NCBI GenBank assembly: GCA_031275145.1
Contig: JAISPE010000152.1
Coordinates: 1 to 17,070, forward strand
Direction: 5' to 3'
Source: Prevotellaceae bacterium
GTDB lineage: Bacteria > Bacteroidota > Bacteroidia > Bacteroidales > UBA932
Length of the DNA stretch: 17,070 nt
Positions 1 through 8,061 of the stretch are shown here, in pieces (the stretch's first letter is position 1; each line of letters starts with the position of its first letter). The notes under the pieces were generated by a model. The model did not search any database, was not told the DNA's origin, and worked only from the letters and a program-made list of their open reading frames with translations. A program made the translations under genes and the position numbers.

Positions 1-54
1 GGGAAAAAAGAAATTTTGTCATGAAGAGATTAACAAACATTAATAAAATTGTGT

Positions 55-62
55 TATTTTTG
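55..62 (+). promoter_or_regulatory. Candidate -7 promoter element for rnhA-GH2
   Basis: TATTTTTG matches the Bacteroidales primary-sigma -7 consensus TAnnTTTG and lies 31 bp before the rnhA start. No clear TTTG -33 element sits about 20 bp upstream, so the assignment rests on one motif in an AT-rich stretch. It is the best promoter candidate in the 93 bp before the first gene. Confidence 0.4.
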
Positions 63-93
63 TTTTGAAAATATAGGTAATTAAAAGCATAAA

Positions 94-597
94 ATGCAAA
101 TGGATGAAGGTATTAAAGTAACGATATATACAGACGGAGCGTCTAAAGGCAATCCCGGACCCGGCGGGTACGGGACAATTCTCATGTCGGGACAGCACAG
201 CAGGGAACTCTCGGCAGGTTACGCCCTGACGACAAACAACAGGATGGAACTTCTGGCTGTCATAGCCGGTCTGGAAGCGTTGAAAAAAGAATCCTGTAAT
301 GTGACGGTTTTCAGCGATTCTAAATACGTTGTTGACGCTGTCGAAAAGAAATGGGTAGAGTCGTGGTACAAAAACAAGTTCAAAAATAAAAAGAATAAAG
401 ATTTGTGGCTAAGGTATCTGAATGTTGCTCAAAAACACTGTGTCAAATTTGTATGGGTAAAAGGACACGACGGGAATATTTACAATGAACGCTGCGACCG
501 TCTGGCTGTACAGGCGGCAGAATCGGCTAATCTCGAGGAAGACACATGGTATATACAGAATATCGCGAACGAAGAAAATATAATATTTAATACATGA
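94..597 (+). CDS. rnhA: Ribonuclease HI
   Basis: Cytoplasmic endonuclease that cuts the RNA strand of RNA-DNA hybrids, removing R-loops and Okazaki primers. The 167-residue protein spans the usual RNase HI length. The family signature TDGASKGNPGPGGYG begins at residue 13. The expected carboxylates are visible: D14, E52 (in RMELLAVI), D75 (in VFSDSKYVVDAV) and D135 (in NERCDRLA), together with the catalytic-loop histidine H125 (in WVKGHDG). The basic aromatic stretch at about residues 86-105 (KWVESWYKNKFKNKK) corresponds to the basic protrusion that grips the hybrid. The ATG at 94 is preceded by an AT-rich leader with no Shine-Dalgarno site, as is usual in Bacteroidota; Met3 at 100 is a possible alternative start. 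The stop codon overlaps the start of the GH2 gene (ATGA), so the two are probably co-transcribed and translationally coupled. Confidence 0.96.
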   Translation: MQMDEGIKVTIYTDGASKGNPGPGGYGTILMSGQHSRELSAGYALTTNNRMELLAVIAGLEALKKESCNVTVFSDSKYVVDAVEKKWVESWYKNKFKNKKNKDLWLRYLNVAQKHCVKFVWVKGHDGNIYNERCDRLAVQAAESANLEEDTWYIQNIANEENIIFNT

Positions 598-3500
598 ATA
601 TGAGAAGATTTTTAACTTTAATTTTATTTTTTTACTGCATAACGGCATACGGCCAGCAGCGCAGAACCCGAAACAGTGCGCCGGAATGGAAAAATCCGGA
701 AGTCACATCGGTAAACAGGCTTCCGATGAAGTCCGGCTTTTTTGCTTTCGAGTCTCAGTCCCTGGCTGAAAGCCGGAATAGGGAACTGTCCGGTTATTTT
801 CTGTCACTGAACGGGATATGGAAGTTTAACTGGGTAGAAAAACCGGCAGATACAATAGCCGGATTCTACAGGGAAGACTTCGACGACAGCAACTGGGACA
901 GTTTCCATGTCCCTGCAAACTGGGAGTTTAACAGTTTCGGGAAAAATTACGGCTATCCAGTCTATGTCAATCATCCCTACGAGTTCGGAGTCCGTCATCC
1001 CGACCCTGAAAAGCTGATGGAGAATATTCCCGAGGATTATAATCCGACAGGCTCTTATCGCCGGACATTTACCGTTCCCGAAAACTGGAACGGACGGCAG
1101 ATATTTCTTTATCTGGGCGGCGTAAAATCTGCGTTTTACATCTGGGTAAACGGCGAGTATGCGGGATATGGCGAAGACGGCAAGCTGGAATCCGAATACG
1201 ATATTACCCCGTACGTGCGTACCGGAAAAAACACCGTCGCTCTTAAAGTACATCGCTGGAGTGATGCAAGTTATCTCGAGTGTCAGGATTTTTGGCGTAT
1301 TTCGGGCATCGAGCGCGACGTGTATGTATATTCGACCCCGAAAATCACCGTAAGCGATTTCAAGGTTATCAGCAGTCTTGACGAAAATTACAGGAACGGA
1401 AAGCTGAACCTGACCGTCAAACTGTGCAATTATAATCTGAAATTCAGAGAAACAGCTGTCACTCCTGTCGGATATAAAGTGACGGCAACGATTTTCGGAC
1501 AAAACAAAACGACGAAAGTGTACGAACAGTCTCAGTCCGGAAAATTCGATAAACGTACAGACGCCGTATCGTTCATAAGCGAAATACCTGCTGTTCAGGC
1601 ATGGTCGGCTGAAATCCCGAATCTGTATACAATGTATATAACTCTGGAAGTCGACGGTAAAGTCACAGAAGTTATTCCGGACAGAATCGGTTTCCGGACA
1701 GTCGAAATAAAAAACGCACAGGTACTTGTCAACGGTAAACCCGTATATTTCAAAGGAGTGAACAGACATGAACATTCTCCCGAAACGGCTCACGTTATTT
1801 CAAAAGAACAGATGTTGAAGGATGTCGAGCTGATGAAGCGGTTGAATATTAATGCCGTCAGGAACTCCCACTATCCCGCCGACCCGTATTTTTACGAACT
1901 GTGCGACGAATACGGTCTGTATGTCTGTGACGAAGCCAATGTCGAATCTCATGGAATGGGATACAGTTTAGACCGTACTCCGGGGAACAATTATATCTGG
2001 CTGAATGCTCATCTCGACCGCATTATGAGGATGTACGAAAGGGATAAAAACCGTCCCTGCATAATATTCTGGTCGTTAGGGAATGAGGCGGGCAACGGAT
2101 ACGTGTTTTACAATGCTTATATGAAACTGAAAGCGGCCGACCCTACCCGTCCCGTACAGTACGAGCGTGCTGTTTTCGAATGGAATACGGACATCTATGT
2201 TCCGCAGTATCCTTCGCCCAACGGATTCCGCAGTTATGCGCTGAACCGTACCGACCGTCCGATGATATCGTCGGAATATGCTCACGCAATGGGAAACAGT
2301 CTGGGTAACTTCAAGGAATACTGGGAAGTAATCGAAAATCCGGAATATAAAACCCTGCAAGGGGGATTTATCTGGGACTGGATTGACCAGGGCCTCAAAG
2401 TCACGGAAAACGGCAGGACATTTTTTGCTTACGGCGGTGATTTCGAGCCCGAATCGGTCTTTGAAGGAAAAGGTAACGACCGCAATTTCCTGATTAACGG
2501 TGTTGTCAATCCTGACCGCATACCTAATCCGGGAGCTTACGAGGTGAAGAAAGTATATCAAAACGTAGCCGTAACCCTTTCGGACAGCGCACGCTATGAG
2601 ATAGAAGTGCGAAACAAAAATTTCTTCAGGGATTTGAGTAACTGCTATATTTCGTGGAGTTTGCTCGAGAACGGCAAGTCTGTTCAGGCGGGCAGACTTG
2701 ACAATATTGATGTTGCACCGCAGCAAACGAAAAAGTACACAGTCCCCGTTACTTATACAAAGTCGGCAAACAGGGAATATTATCTGAATATTAAATTTCT
2801 GCTGAAAACGGCAGAATCGCTGCTGGAAAAAGATTACGAAACCGCTTCGGAACAGTTTGCTCTGACTCAATTCCATTCTCCCGATTTCGCACAGGATGCG
2901 GAGGCAGGTAAAATCGCGGTCGAATACAAAGCTAACGAATGTGTTATACGCGGAAACAAATTCAGTGTAATCTTTGATCTCTCCTCCGGATTGATCAGGG
3001 AATACAAATACAGGGGACAGACACTGATTCTCAGTGGTCCGCAAGTCAATTTCTGGCGCGCGATGACCGATAACGACCATGGCGCAGGCTCGAACAGGAA
3101 TTTAAGAGAATGGTTTGATGCCGGCAAAACGGAAAAACCCGAGGTAACCGTCTCGGAAGGAATGCCCTGCACTGTTACAGTGAAAAATAATCTGTTCGGA
3201 AACGACGCCGTAATAACGCGGACATATACCGTCAGTCCTGACGGTAAAATTCTCGTCGAAAATGATTTTGTGAAGAAACAGGGTACCCATGCCATGATGC
3301 CGAAATTCGGAAATATCCTTGTTGTCGCTCATCCGTATCGAAATTTAACATACTATGGCCGCGGCCCTTGGGAAAACTATATCGACCGTAATTATTCTTC
3401 GGATATGGGTCTGTATACAAGTACCGTAGATGAACAGTATTTCCCGTATGTCCGCCCGCAGGAGAGTGGAAATAAAACGGATGTGCGCTGGCTCACTCTG

Positions 3501-3776
3501 ACCGACGCAAAAGGACAGGGAATAAAAATAACGGGAAATATCCCTCTCGAATTTTCCGCTTTGCCGTATGCGCTCGAAGACCTCGATCCCGAAAAAGAAC
3601 GTAATCAGTACCATTCGGGTGAACTGAATAAACGTAAGGAGATATATCTGAACGTCGATTTCCGCCAGATGGGAGTTGCAGGCGCAGACAGCTGGGGTTC
3701 GCTCCCGCTGGAACAGTACCGTATAAAATACGATTCCTATAATTATAAATATATTATAGAACCGGTTAAAAAATAA
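594..3776 (+). CDS. lacZ: Secreted GH2 beta-galactosidase (LacZ type)
   Basis: Retaining glycoside hydrolase of family 2 that removes terminal beta-galactose from oligosaccharides. The 1060-residue chain has all five LacZ-type parts: sugar-binding jelly roll (about 65-230), Ig-like domain (about 245-360), TIM barrel (about 370-665), a second Ig-like domain, and the C-terminal small-chain domain, marked by FWRAMTDNDHG near residue 822 and ending near 1050. The acid/base is E498 in FWSLGNEAGNG and the nucleophile is E561 in SSEYAHAMGNSLG. The first 21 residues (MNMRRFLTLILFFYCITAYG) form a signal peptide with no lipobox, so a periplasmic or secreted location is inferred. The start at 594 overlaps the rnhA stop by 4 bp; Met3 (600) is an alternative that would avoid the overlap. 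Pairing a secreted glycosidase with rnhA is an unusual operon. Other GH2 activities cannot be excluded, although the small-chain domain favours beta-galactosidase. Confidence 0.93.
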   Translation: MNMRRFLTLILFFYCITAYGQQRRTRNSAPEWKNPEVTSVNRLPMKSGFFAFESQSLAESRNRELSGYFLSLNGIWKFNWVEKPADTIAGFYREDFDDSNWDSFHVPANWEFNSFGKNYGYPVYVNHPYEFGVRHPDPEKLMENIPEDYNPTGSYRRTFTVPENWNGRQIFLYLGGVKSAFYIWVNGEYAGYGEDGKLESEYDITPYVRTGKNTVALKVHRWSDASYLECQDFWRISGIERDVYVYSTPKITVSDFKVISSLDENYRNGKLNLTVKLCNYNLKFRETAVTPVGYKVTATIFGQNKTTKVYEQSQSGKFDKRTDAVSFISEIPAVQAWSAEIPNLYTMYITLEVDGKVTEVIPDRIGFRTVEIKNAQVLVNGKPVYFKGVNRHEHSPETAHVISKEQMLKDVELMKRLNINAVRNSHYPADPYFYELCDEYGLYVCDEANVESHGMGYSLDRTPGNNYIWLNAHLDRIMRMYERDKNRPCIIFWSLGNEAGNGYVFYNAYMKLKAADPTRPVQYERAVFEWNTDIYVPQYPSPNGFRSYALNRTDRPMISSEYAHAMGNSLGNFKEYWEVIENPEYKTLQGGFIWDWIDQGLKVTENGRTFFAYGGDFEPESVFEGKGNDRNFLINGVVNPDRIPNPGAYEVKKVYQNVAVTLSDSARYEIEVRNKNFFRDLSNCYISWSLLENGKSVQAGRLDNIDVAPQQTKKYTVPVTYTKSANREYYLNIKFLLKTAESLLEKDYETASEQFALTQFHSPDFAQDAEAGKIAVEYKANECVIRGNKFSVIFDLSSGLIREYKYRGQTLILSGPQVNFWRAMTDNDHGAGSNRNLREWFDAGKTEKPEVTVSEGMPCTVTVKNNLFGNDAVITRTYTVSPDGKILVENDFVKKQGTHAMMPKFGNILVVAHPYRNLTYYGRGPWENYIDRNYSSDMGLYTSTVDEQYFPYVRPQESGNKTDVRWLTLTDAKGQGIKITGNIPLEFSALPYALEDLDPEKERNQYHSGELNKRKEIYLNVDFRQMGVAGADSWGSLPLEQYRIKYDSYNYKYIIEPVKK

Positions 3777-3784
3777 GAGGGTAC

Positions 3785-3828
3785 GACAGAATTTCTTTTT
3801 GACAGAATTTTTTTGACAGAATTTTTAA
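3785..3828 (+). repeat. Three short direct repeats GACAGAATTT
   Basis: GACAGAATTT followed by a run of T occurs at 3785, 3801 and 3815, directly after the GH2 stop. A related AGAATTTTTAA string stands before the second copy of the 21-bp module near 8710, so this is part of a shared intergenic element. No terminator hairpin is visible here despite the T runs. Confidence 0.6.
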
Positions 3829-3870
3829 ATCGGCGTAGCCAAACTTTAGTTCGACGAAGTCAATTAACAT
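3829..3870 (+). repeat. Two-unit 21-bp intergenic repeat, copy 1
   Basis: Two imperfect 21-bp units (3829-3849 and 3850-3870). The first is identical to the middle unit of a three-unit copy at 8743-8763. Each unit carries a small hairpin core: GGC-GTA-GCC in the first and GAC-GAA-GTC in the second. The copy lies just downstream of a CDS, as does the second one. See the findings for the paired base changes. Confidence 0.75.
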
Positions 3871-3941
3871 AATTTGCAGAATTAACATAATTGTCGCGAT
3901 TTTTTGCCTGCGCAGGAATACTGCAATTATTTTATTTTTTA

Positions 3942-4014
3942 TTTACCGCAAAGACACAAAGGCTGCACAAAGAGCTTTGTGTAATCTTTGTGCCCCTTGT
4001 GCCCTTGTGGTAAA
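3942..4014. repeat. Imperfect long inverted repeat (ACCGCAAAGACACAAAGG type)
   Basis: The left arm begins TTTACCGCAAAGACACAAAG. The right arm ends in TTGTGCCCTTGTGGTAAA, which is close to the reverse complement of the left. The arms meet at AAAGAGCTTTG, giving a long imperfect stem with a minimal loop. Similar CAAAGACACAAAGG palindromes are common between genes in Bacteroidota, so this is read as a dispersed REP-like element. No protein is expected from it. Confidence 0.7.
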
Positions 4015-4040
4015 AATGCGACAGTTGAGTTTGCGTCAGG

Positions 4041-4084
4041 TCAGGAGTCCTGAGTTGCGGTACGAAACGGTTATTCGCAATGAC
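4041..4084. repeat. Dispersed repeat with TACGAAACGG core, copy 1
   Basis: Contains the perfect inverted repeat TCAGGA-G-TCCTGA (4041-4053), then a 27-bp sequence (4058-4084) starting CGGTACGAAACGG and ending ATTCGCAATGAC. The 27-mer recurs in inverted orientation at 8856-8882 with two mismatches. The TACGAAACGG core also resembles 8953-8962 and the hairpin part of the 41-bp tandem units further on. Confidence 0.7.
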
Positions 4085-4146
4085 GAAAAGTCGGAAAACA
4101 GTTTTCTGCAAAAAACTTACAATTCTCACCCGTTTGATCTATAATT

Positions 4147-4160
4147 GGCTGACGTCAGCC
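4147..4160. promoter_or_regulatory. Perfect 14-bp palindrome upstream of gyrB
   Basis: GGCTGACGTCAGCC is a perfect 14-bp palindrome about 95 bp before the gyrB -7 element, followed by TTTTGTG. It could be a dyad operator or a weak terminator hairpin (five pairs, ACGT loop, short T tract) for upstream readthrough. The sequence alone does not decide. Confidence 0.35.
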
Positions 4161-4254
4161 TTTTGTGCCTGTAACCCATTCTTTATCTTATCCCGTAAGT
4201 ATCCTCTGTTCCTGCCTCTTATCCTGAAGATACTTTTATATAATAAAATTATCT

Positions 4255-4262
4255 TATCTTTG
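4255..4262 (+). promoter_or_regulatory. -7 promoter element of the gyrB run
   Basis: TATCTTTG fits TAnnTTTG exactly and is followed by CACC. It lies 30 bp before the gyrB ATG, at the expected distance for a short leader. The -33 region is AT-rich with no clear TTTG. It probably drives gyrB and the three close downstream genes. Confidence 0.6.
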
Positions 4263-4292
4263 CACCGTTTAATCAGAATAGTTAAAAGTTAA

Positions 4293-6275
4293 ATGGAAGA
4301 TATAAACGAAATTAAAACAAGTACTTATTCAGCAGATAACATACAGGTACTGGAAGGTCTCGAGGCCGTACGCAAACGCCCTTCGATGTATATTGGCGAT
4401 GTAGGGTCGCGGGGGTTGCATCATTTAGTGTATGAGGTTATAGACAACTCGATAGATGAAGCCCTTGGCGGTTATGCCACTAACATAGAAACAGTGATAC
4501 ATGAGGATAACTCTATAACTGTGACCGATAACGGACGCGGAATCCCGACGGACTGGCACGAAAAAGAAAATAAGTCTGCACTGGAAGTAGTTTTAACCGT
4601 GCTGCATGCCGGCGGAAAATTCGACAAGGGAAGCTACAAAGTTTCCGGAGGATTGCACGGTGTCGGCGTTTCATGCGTCAATGCACTGTCCATAGATTTG
4701 GTTGCGACAATCAGGAGAGACGGTAAAATATTTCAACAGAAATACAGTAAGGGAATCCCGCTCACCCCTGTCGAAGTAATCGGCGAAACAGAAGAAACCG
4801 GCACATCAATACATTTTAAGCCCGACGTCGAAATATTTACCACCATAACCGAATACAATTTCGAAATACTTGCGGCACGCATCAGGGAATTATCGTTCCT
4901 GAATAAAGGCATATACCTCAGTCTGACCGACAAAAGAGAACAGATAACAAACGAATCCGAAAACGGAGACGAGGTTCATGAATACCGCTCGGAAAAATTC
5001 TATTCCGAAGCCGGTTTGTCCGAATTTGTTGAATATCTTGATTCGACAAGAGAAAAACTCATCGACAAAATCATTTACATTGAAACCGAAAAGAGCGGTG
5101 TCCCCGTGGAGATTGCAATGCAGTATAATACGGGATTCAACGAAAATGTCCATTCATACGTAAACAATATCAATACCATAGAAGGCGGCACGCATTTGAC
5201 GGGTTTCCGCAGGGGGTTGACAAGGACGTTGAAAGCTTATGCCGACAAGTCGGGCATGCTGGCAAAACTTAAATTCGATATCAGCGGCGACGATTTTCGC
5301 GAAGGACTGACAGCCGTCGTGTCAGTAAAAGTTGCAGAACCGCAGTTTGAAGGACAGACAAAAACGAAACTCGGCAACGGTGATGTTTCTATCGCCGTCG
5401 ATCAGGCAGTCAGTCTGGCGCTGGAAAACTATCTCGAAGAGAACCCTAAAGAAGCGCGGCAAATCATCGAAAAAGTCATACTTGCAGCCACCGCCCGTCA
5501 TGCTGCACGGAAAGCCCGCGACCTCGTTCAGCGCAAAGGAGTGCTTTCGGGATCGGGTTTGCCCGGAAAACTTGCAGACTGCTCCGACCGGAATGCCGCC
5601 AACTGCGAAATATTTCTTGTCGAGGGAGATTCGGCGGGAGGAACGGCAAAACAGGGACGCGACAGAGTCTTTCAGGCAATCATGCCATTGAGAGGTAAGA
5701 TCCTCAACGTCGAAAAAGCCATGGAGCACAAAGTATTCGAAAACGAAGAAATAAAAAACATATATCAGGCGCTGGGAGTGACCATCGGTACCGAAGAAGA
5801 CTCGAAAGCCTTGAATCTGGAAAAACTTCGTTACCATAAAATAGTGATCATGACCGATGCCGACGTCGACGGAAGCCATATCGCCACCCTGATCATGACC
5901 TTTTTCTTCCGGCACATGCAGGAACTGATAAAAAGAGGATATCTGTATATCGCCACGCCTCCGCTCTATTTAGTCAAGAAAAACAAGGAAGAACGTTATT
6001 GCTGGACGGAAGAGGAACGGAAAGCCGCCATAGAAGAAATCGGCAGAGGTAAAGATTCGGGAGTACACGTGCAAAGGTATAAAGGTCTTGGCGAAATGAA
6101 CGCCGAGCAGTTATGGTCTACCACCATGAATCCTGAAAACAGGGTTTTACGTCAGGTATCCATCGAAAACGCTTCGGAAGCAGACCGCATTTTTTCCATG
6201 CTGATGGGAGATGACGTTCCGCCTCGCAGGGAATTTATCGAAACACATGCAAAATATGCTAAAATTGACGCATAA
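4293..6275 (+). CDS. gyrB: DNA gyrase subunit B
   Basis: ATPase and Toprim subunit of gyrase, which introduces negative supercoils together with GyrA (not in the window). The 660-residue length matches the short, Gram-positive-like GyrB class without the E. coli insertion. In order: GHKL ATPase motifs (EVIDNSIDEALGG, DNGRGIP, GGLHGVGVSCVNALS); transducer domain with the QTK loop at 355-357; Toprim domain with catalytic E444 in EGDSAGG and the metal-binding DADVD at 522-526; and the C-terminal gyrase_B tail with QRYKGLGEMNAEQLW. The N-terminal SADNIQVLEGLEAVRKRPSMYIG is typical of GyrB. ParE is the alternative, but overall length and motifs favour GyrB. A TAnnTTTG element lies 30 bp upstream. 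The next gene follows after 24 bp on the same strand. Confidence 0.95.
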   Translation: MEDINEIKTSTYSADNIQVLEGLEAVRKRPSMYIGDVGSRGLHHLVYEVIDNSIDEALGGYATNIETVIHEDNSITVTDNGRGIPTDWHEKENKSALEVVLTVLHAGGKFDKGSYKVSGGLHGVGVSCVNALSIDLVATIRRDGKIFQQKYSKGIPLTPVEVIGETEETGTSIHFKPDVEIFTTITEYNFEILAARIRELSFLNKGIYLSLTDKREQITNESENGDEVHEYRSEKFYSEAGLSEFVEYLDSTREKLIDKIIYIETEKSGVPVEIAMQYNTGFNENVHSYVNNINTIEGGTHLTGFRRGLTRTLKAYADKSGMLAKLKFDISGDDFREGLTAVVSVKVAEPQFEGQTKTKLGNGDVSIAVDQAVSLALENYLEENPKEARQIIEKVILAATARHAARKARDLVQRKGVLSGSGLPGKLADCSDRNAANCEIFLVEGDSAGGTAKQGRDRVFQAIMPLRGKILNVEKAMEHKVFENEEIKNIYQALGVTIGTEEDSKALNLEKLRYHKIVIMTDADVDGSHIATLIMTFFFRHMQELIKRGYLYIATPPLYLVKKNKEERYCWTEEERKAAIEEIGRGKDSGVHVQRYKGLGEMNAEQLWSTTMNPENRVLRQVSIENASEADRIFSMLMGDDVPPRREFIETHAKYAKIDA

Positions 6276-6299
6276 TAGGTTAAAACTAAAAAATATGAA

Positions 6300-7241
6300 A
6301 TGAGAAAATTTATCGTATTATTCTTGATTTTTACGTCATGTACACTATTTTTGCATGCAGCATACGTATCCGAAGATCATTCAAAAAGTGATGTAAAACA
6401 CAAACATAAATATACAGTTACGCTCCCCAGACCCAGAGTCGAAATCATAATCCCGCTTACGGAAGCAAAAGACCTGCCGGATATTGGAGAACGGTATCCC
6501 GATCTTGGCGAGGATTCGGGAGAGGACGGGGTTATCCCTGCCGACGATTTGTATGCCATCTGGGACAATCTGAAAGTTAATCCGTATAAAATCCCTTCCG
6601 ATTCGATTCTGGTTAATGACAGTGTATATCTGGATCTTTCGGGATTTCAATATCCGCTGGCAAAACATTACAGGGTGACCTCGGAATTTGGTCCCAGACG
6701 GTACAGGTTTCATCATGGCATTGATTTGAAAGTGTATAAAGGTGATTCCATACTCAGCGTCATGGACGGAATGGTGAGGATAGCCAAAAGGATTGGCTCG
6801 TACGGCAATCTGGTTGTCATTCGCCACAATAACGGTCTGGAAAGTTTTTACGGGCATTTGAGCAGGATACTTGTTCAACAGGACCAGACGGTTAAAGCAG
6901 GGGATCTGATCGGTCTGGGAGGCAGCACCGGCAGATCGACAGGACCGCATCTGCATTTCGAACTGCGATATCTGGGACAGTGCGTCAATCCCCGCGATCT
7001 GGTGGATTTCGACAGCCTGTGCATCAAAAACGACACAATATTGCTTACACAAAGTAATTTCGATTACCGTAAGTCGCTGTTCTTTTCATCCGTATCGTCG
7101 GGAAGAATCTGGACGGTCAGAAAAGGCGACAGCCTCAGTCTGATTGCAAAACGTACAGGGACTTCGGTAAGCCGTCTGTGCTATTTAAACGGGATTACGG
7201 CAAGAACGCTCATTAAACCCGGCAGAAAATTAGTTTATTAA
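6300..7241 (+). CDS. M23 metallopeptidase with C-terminal LysM domain
   Basis: Predicted periplasmic or envelope peptidoglycan endopeptidase of the LytM/M23 family, 313 residues. Residues 1-20 (MRKFIVLFLIFTSCTLFLHA) form a signal peptide. A linker rich in charged residues and proline follows. The peptidase domain (about 118-235) has the zinc-site motifs HHGID (H138, D142) and HLHFE (H217, H219), plus YGHL with H186. The full ligand set is present, so it should be an active enzyme and not a degenerate EnvC/NlpD-like activator. A LysM glycan-binding domain closes the protein (about 270-313, WTVRKGDSLSLIAKRTGTS). The ATG at 6300 is chosen because the ATG at 6295 runs into a stop after one codon. 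It lies 24 bp after gyrB and 14 bp before ftsE; proximity to ftsE fits the known FtsEX control of M23 wall hydrolases, though a direct link here is inference. Confidence 0.92.
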   Translation: MRKFIVLFLIFTSCTLFLHAAYVSEDHSKSDVKHKHKYTVTLPRPRVEIIIPLTEAKDLPDIGERYPDLGEDSGEDGVIPADDLYAIWDNLKVNPYKIPSDSILVNDSVYLDLSGFQYPLAKHYRVTSEFGPRRYRFHHGIDLKVYKGDSILSVMDGMVRIAKRIGSYGNLVVIRHNNGLESFYGHLSRILVQQDQTVKAGDLIGLGGSTGRSTGPHLHFELRYLGQCVNPRDLVDFDSLCIKNDTILLTQSNFDYRKSLFFSSVSSGRIWTVRKGDSLSLIAKRTGTSVSRLCYLNGITARTLIKPGRKLVY

Positions 7242-7255
7242 ATGATTGTTTTACG

Positions 7256-8041
7256 ATGGAAAAGACTGTCATAGATTTTAAAGATGTGGACGTCTGTCAG
7301 AGAGATGTCAAAGTGCTTGGCGACATTAATTTCAGTATGAGCAAAGGACAGTTTATCTATCTTATCGGCAGAGTAGGAAGCGGCAAAAGTTCGCTGATAA
7401 AGACCGTCACGGGCGAAATTCCCGTATATAAAGGTCAGGCTACTGTACTTGATTTCAAATTGAACGGATTGAAAAGCAAATATATTCCCCATCTGAGACG
7501 AAAGATAGGAGTAGTGTTTCAGGATTTTCAGTTACTGACCGACAGATCTGTGTACGACAATCTTGCGTTTGTCCTGAAAGCGACCGGATGGGCGGATAAA
7601 AATGAAATCAGGGCGCGTATCGAGGAAGTTCTCTCCATGGTCGGGCTGTCGGATAAAAGTTCTTCCATGCCGTATCGACTGTCCGGCGGCGAACAGCAGC
7701 GTGTGGCAATTGCCCGCGCCATGCTTAACGATCCCGAAATCATTCTTGCCGACGAGCCTACGGGAAATCTCGATCCCGACACAAGCTCAAACATTATGTC
7801 CATAATACACGAACTGTCGCAAACATTCGGCATAACAGTACTTATGGCAACACACAATTATAATATACTCAAAAATTATCCCTCCGAAATACTTAAATGC
7901 GAAGACGGTAAACTGATGAAGACGGTAATGCCGTCAGAAGAGGATTTAACGAACAAACTCATAAAGTTCGGTTTATCCAGAGGGTATGAGTATGAACTGG
8001 TTTATCAGACAGTGATGAGAATGTACGGTCCGCGGTTTTGA
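7256..8041 (+). CDS. ftsE: Cell-division ABC ATPase FtsE
   Basis: Cytoplasmic ATPase that pairs with the membrane protein FtsX and controls septal wall hydrolases. Visible motifs: Walker A GRVGSGKS (38-45), Q-loop in VVFQDFQLL (Q89), signature LSGGEQQRVAIARA (from 142), Walker B IILADE (162-167) with catalytic E167, and the H-loop MATH (H200). The VFQDFQLL and DRSVYDNLAF strings are typical of FtsE. At 261 residues it is about 40 longer than the usual FtsE (about 220); the additional C-terminal tail (about 222-261) ends in YQTVMRMYGPRF. No ftsX is adjacent, so its partner must be elsewhere. LolD/MacB-type transport ATPases are the main alternative, but those are normally next to a permease, which is also absent. 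It starts 14 bp after the M23 gene. Confidence 0.85.
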   Translation: MEKTVIDFKDVDVCQRDVKVLGDINFSMSKGQFIYLIGRVGSGKSSLIKTVTGEIPVYKGQATVLDFKLNGLKSKYIPHLRRKIGVVFQDFQLLTDRSVYDNLAFVLKATGWADKNEIRARIEEVLSMVGLSDKSSSMPYRLSGGEQQRVAIARAMLNDPEIILADEPTGNLDPDTSSNIMSIIHELSQTFGITVLMATHNYNILKNYPSEILKCEDGKLMKTVMPSEEDLTNKLIKFGLSRGYEYELVYQTVMRMYGPRF

Positions 8042-8061
8042 GTTATAATGTATTGTAAACG

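Noticed and set aside
804..1793. Long antisense ORFs inside the GH2 gene (also 2076-3080)
   Set aside because: Shadows of a clearly coding + strand gene; their translations show no domain.
3932..4129. 65-codon - strand ORF in the GH2-gyrB gap
   Set aside because: It is composed of the 73-bp inverted repeat and the TACGAAACGG repeat read backwards.
4080..4292. 70-codon + strand ORF before gyrB
   Set aside because: It covers the gyrB promoter and a dispersed repeat, has low-complexity composition and abuts gyrB; not a believable gene.
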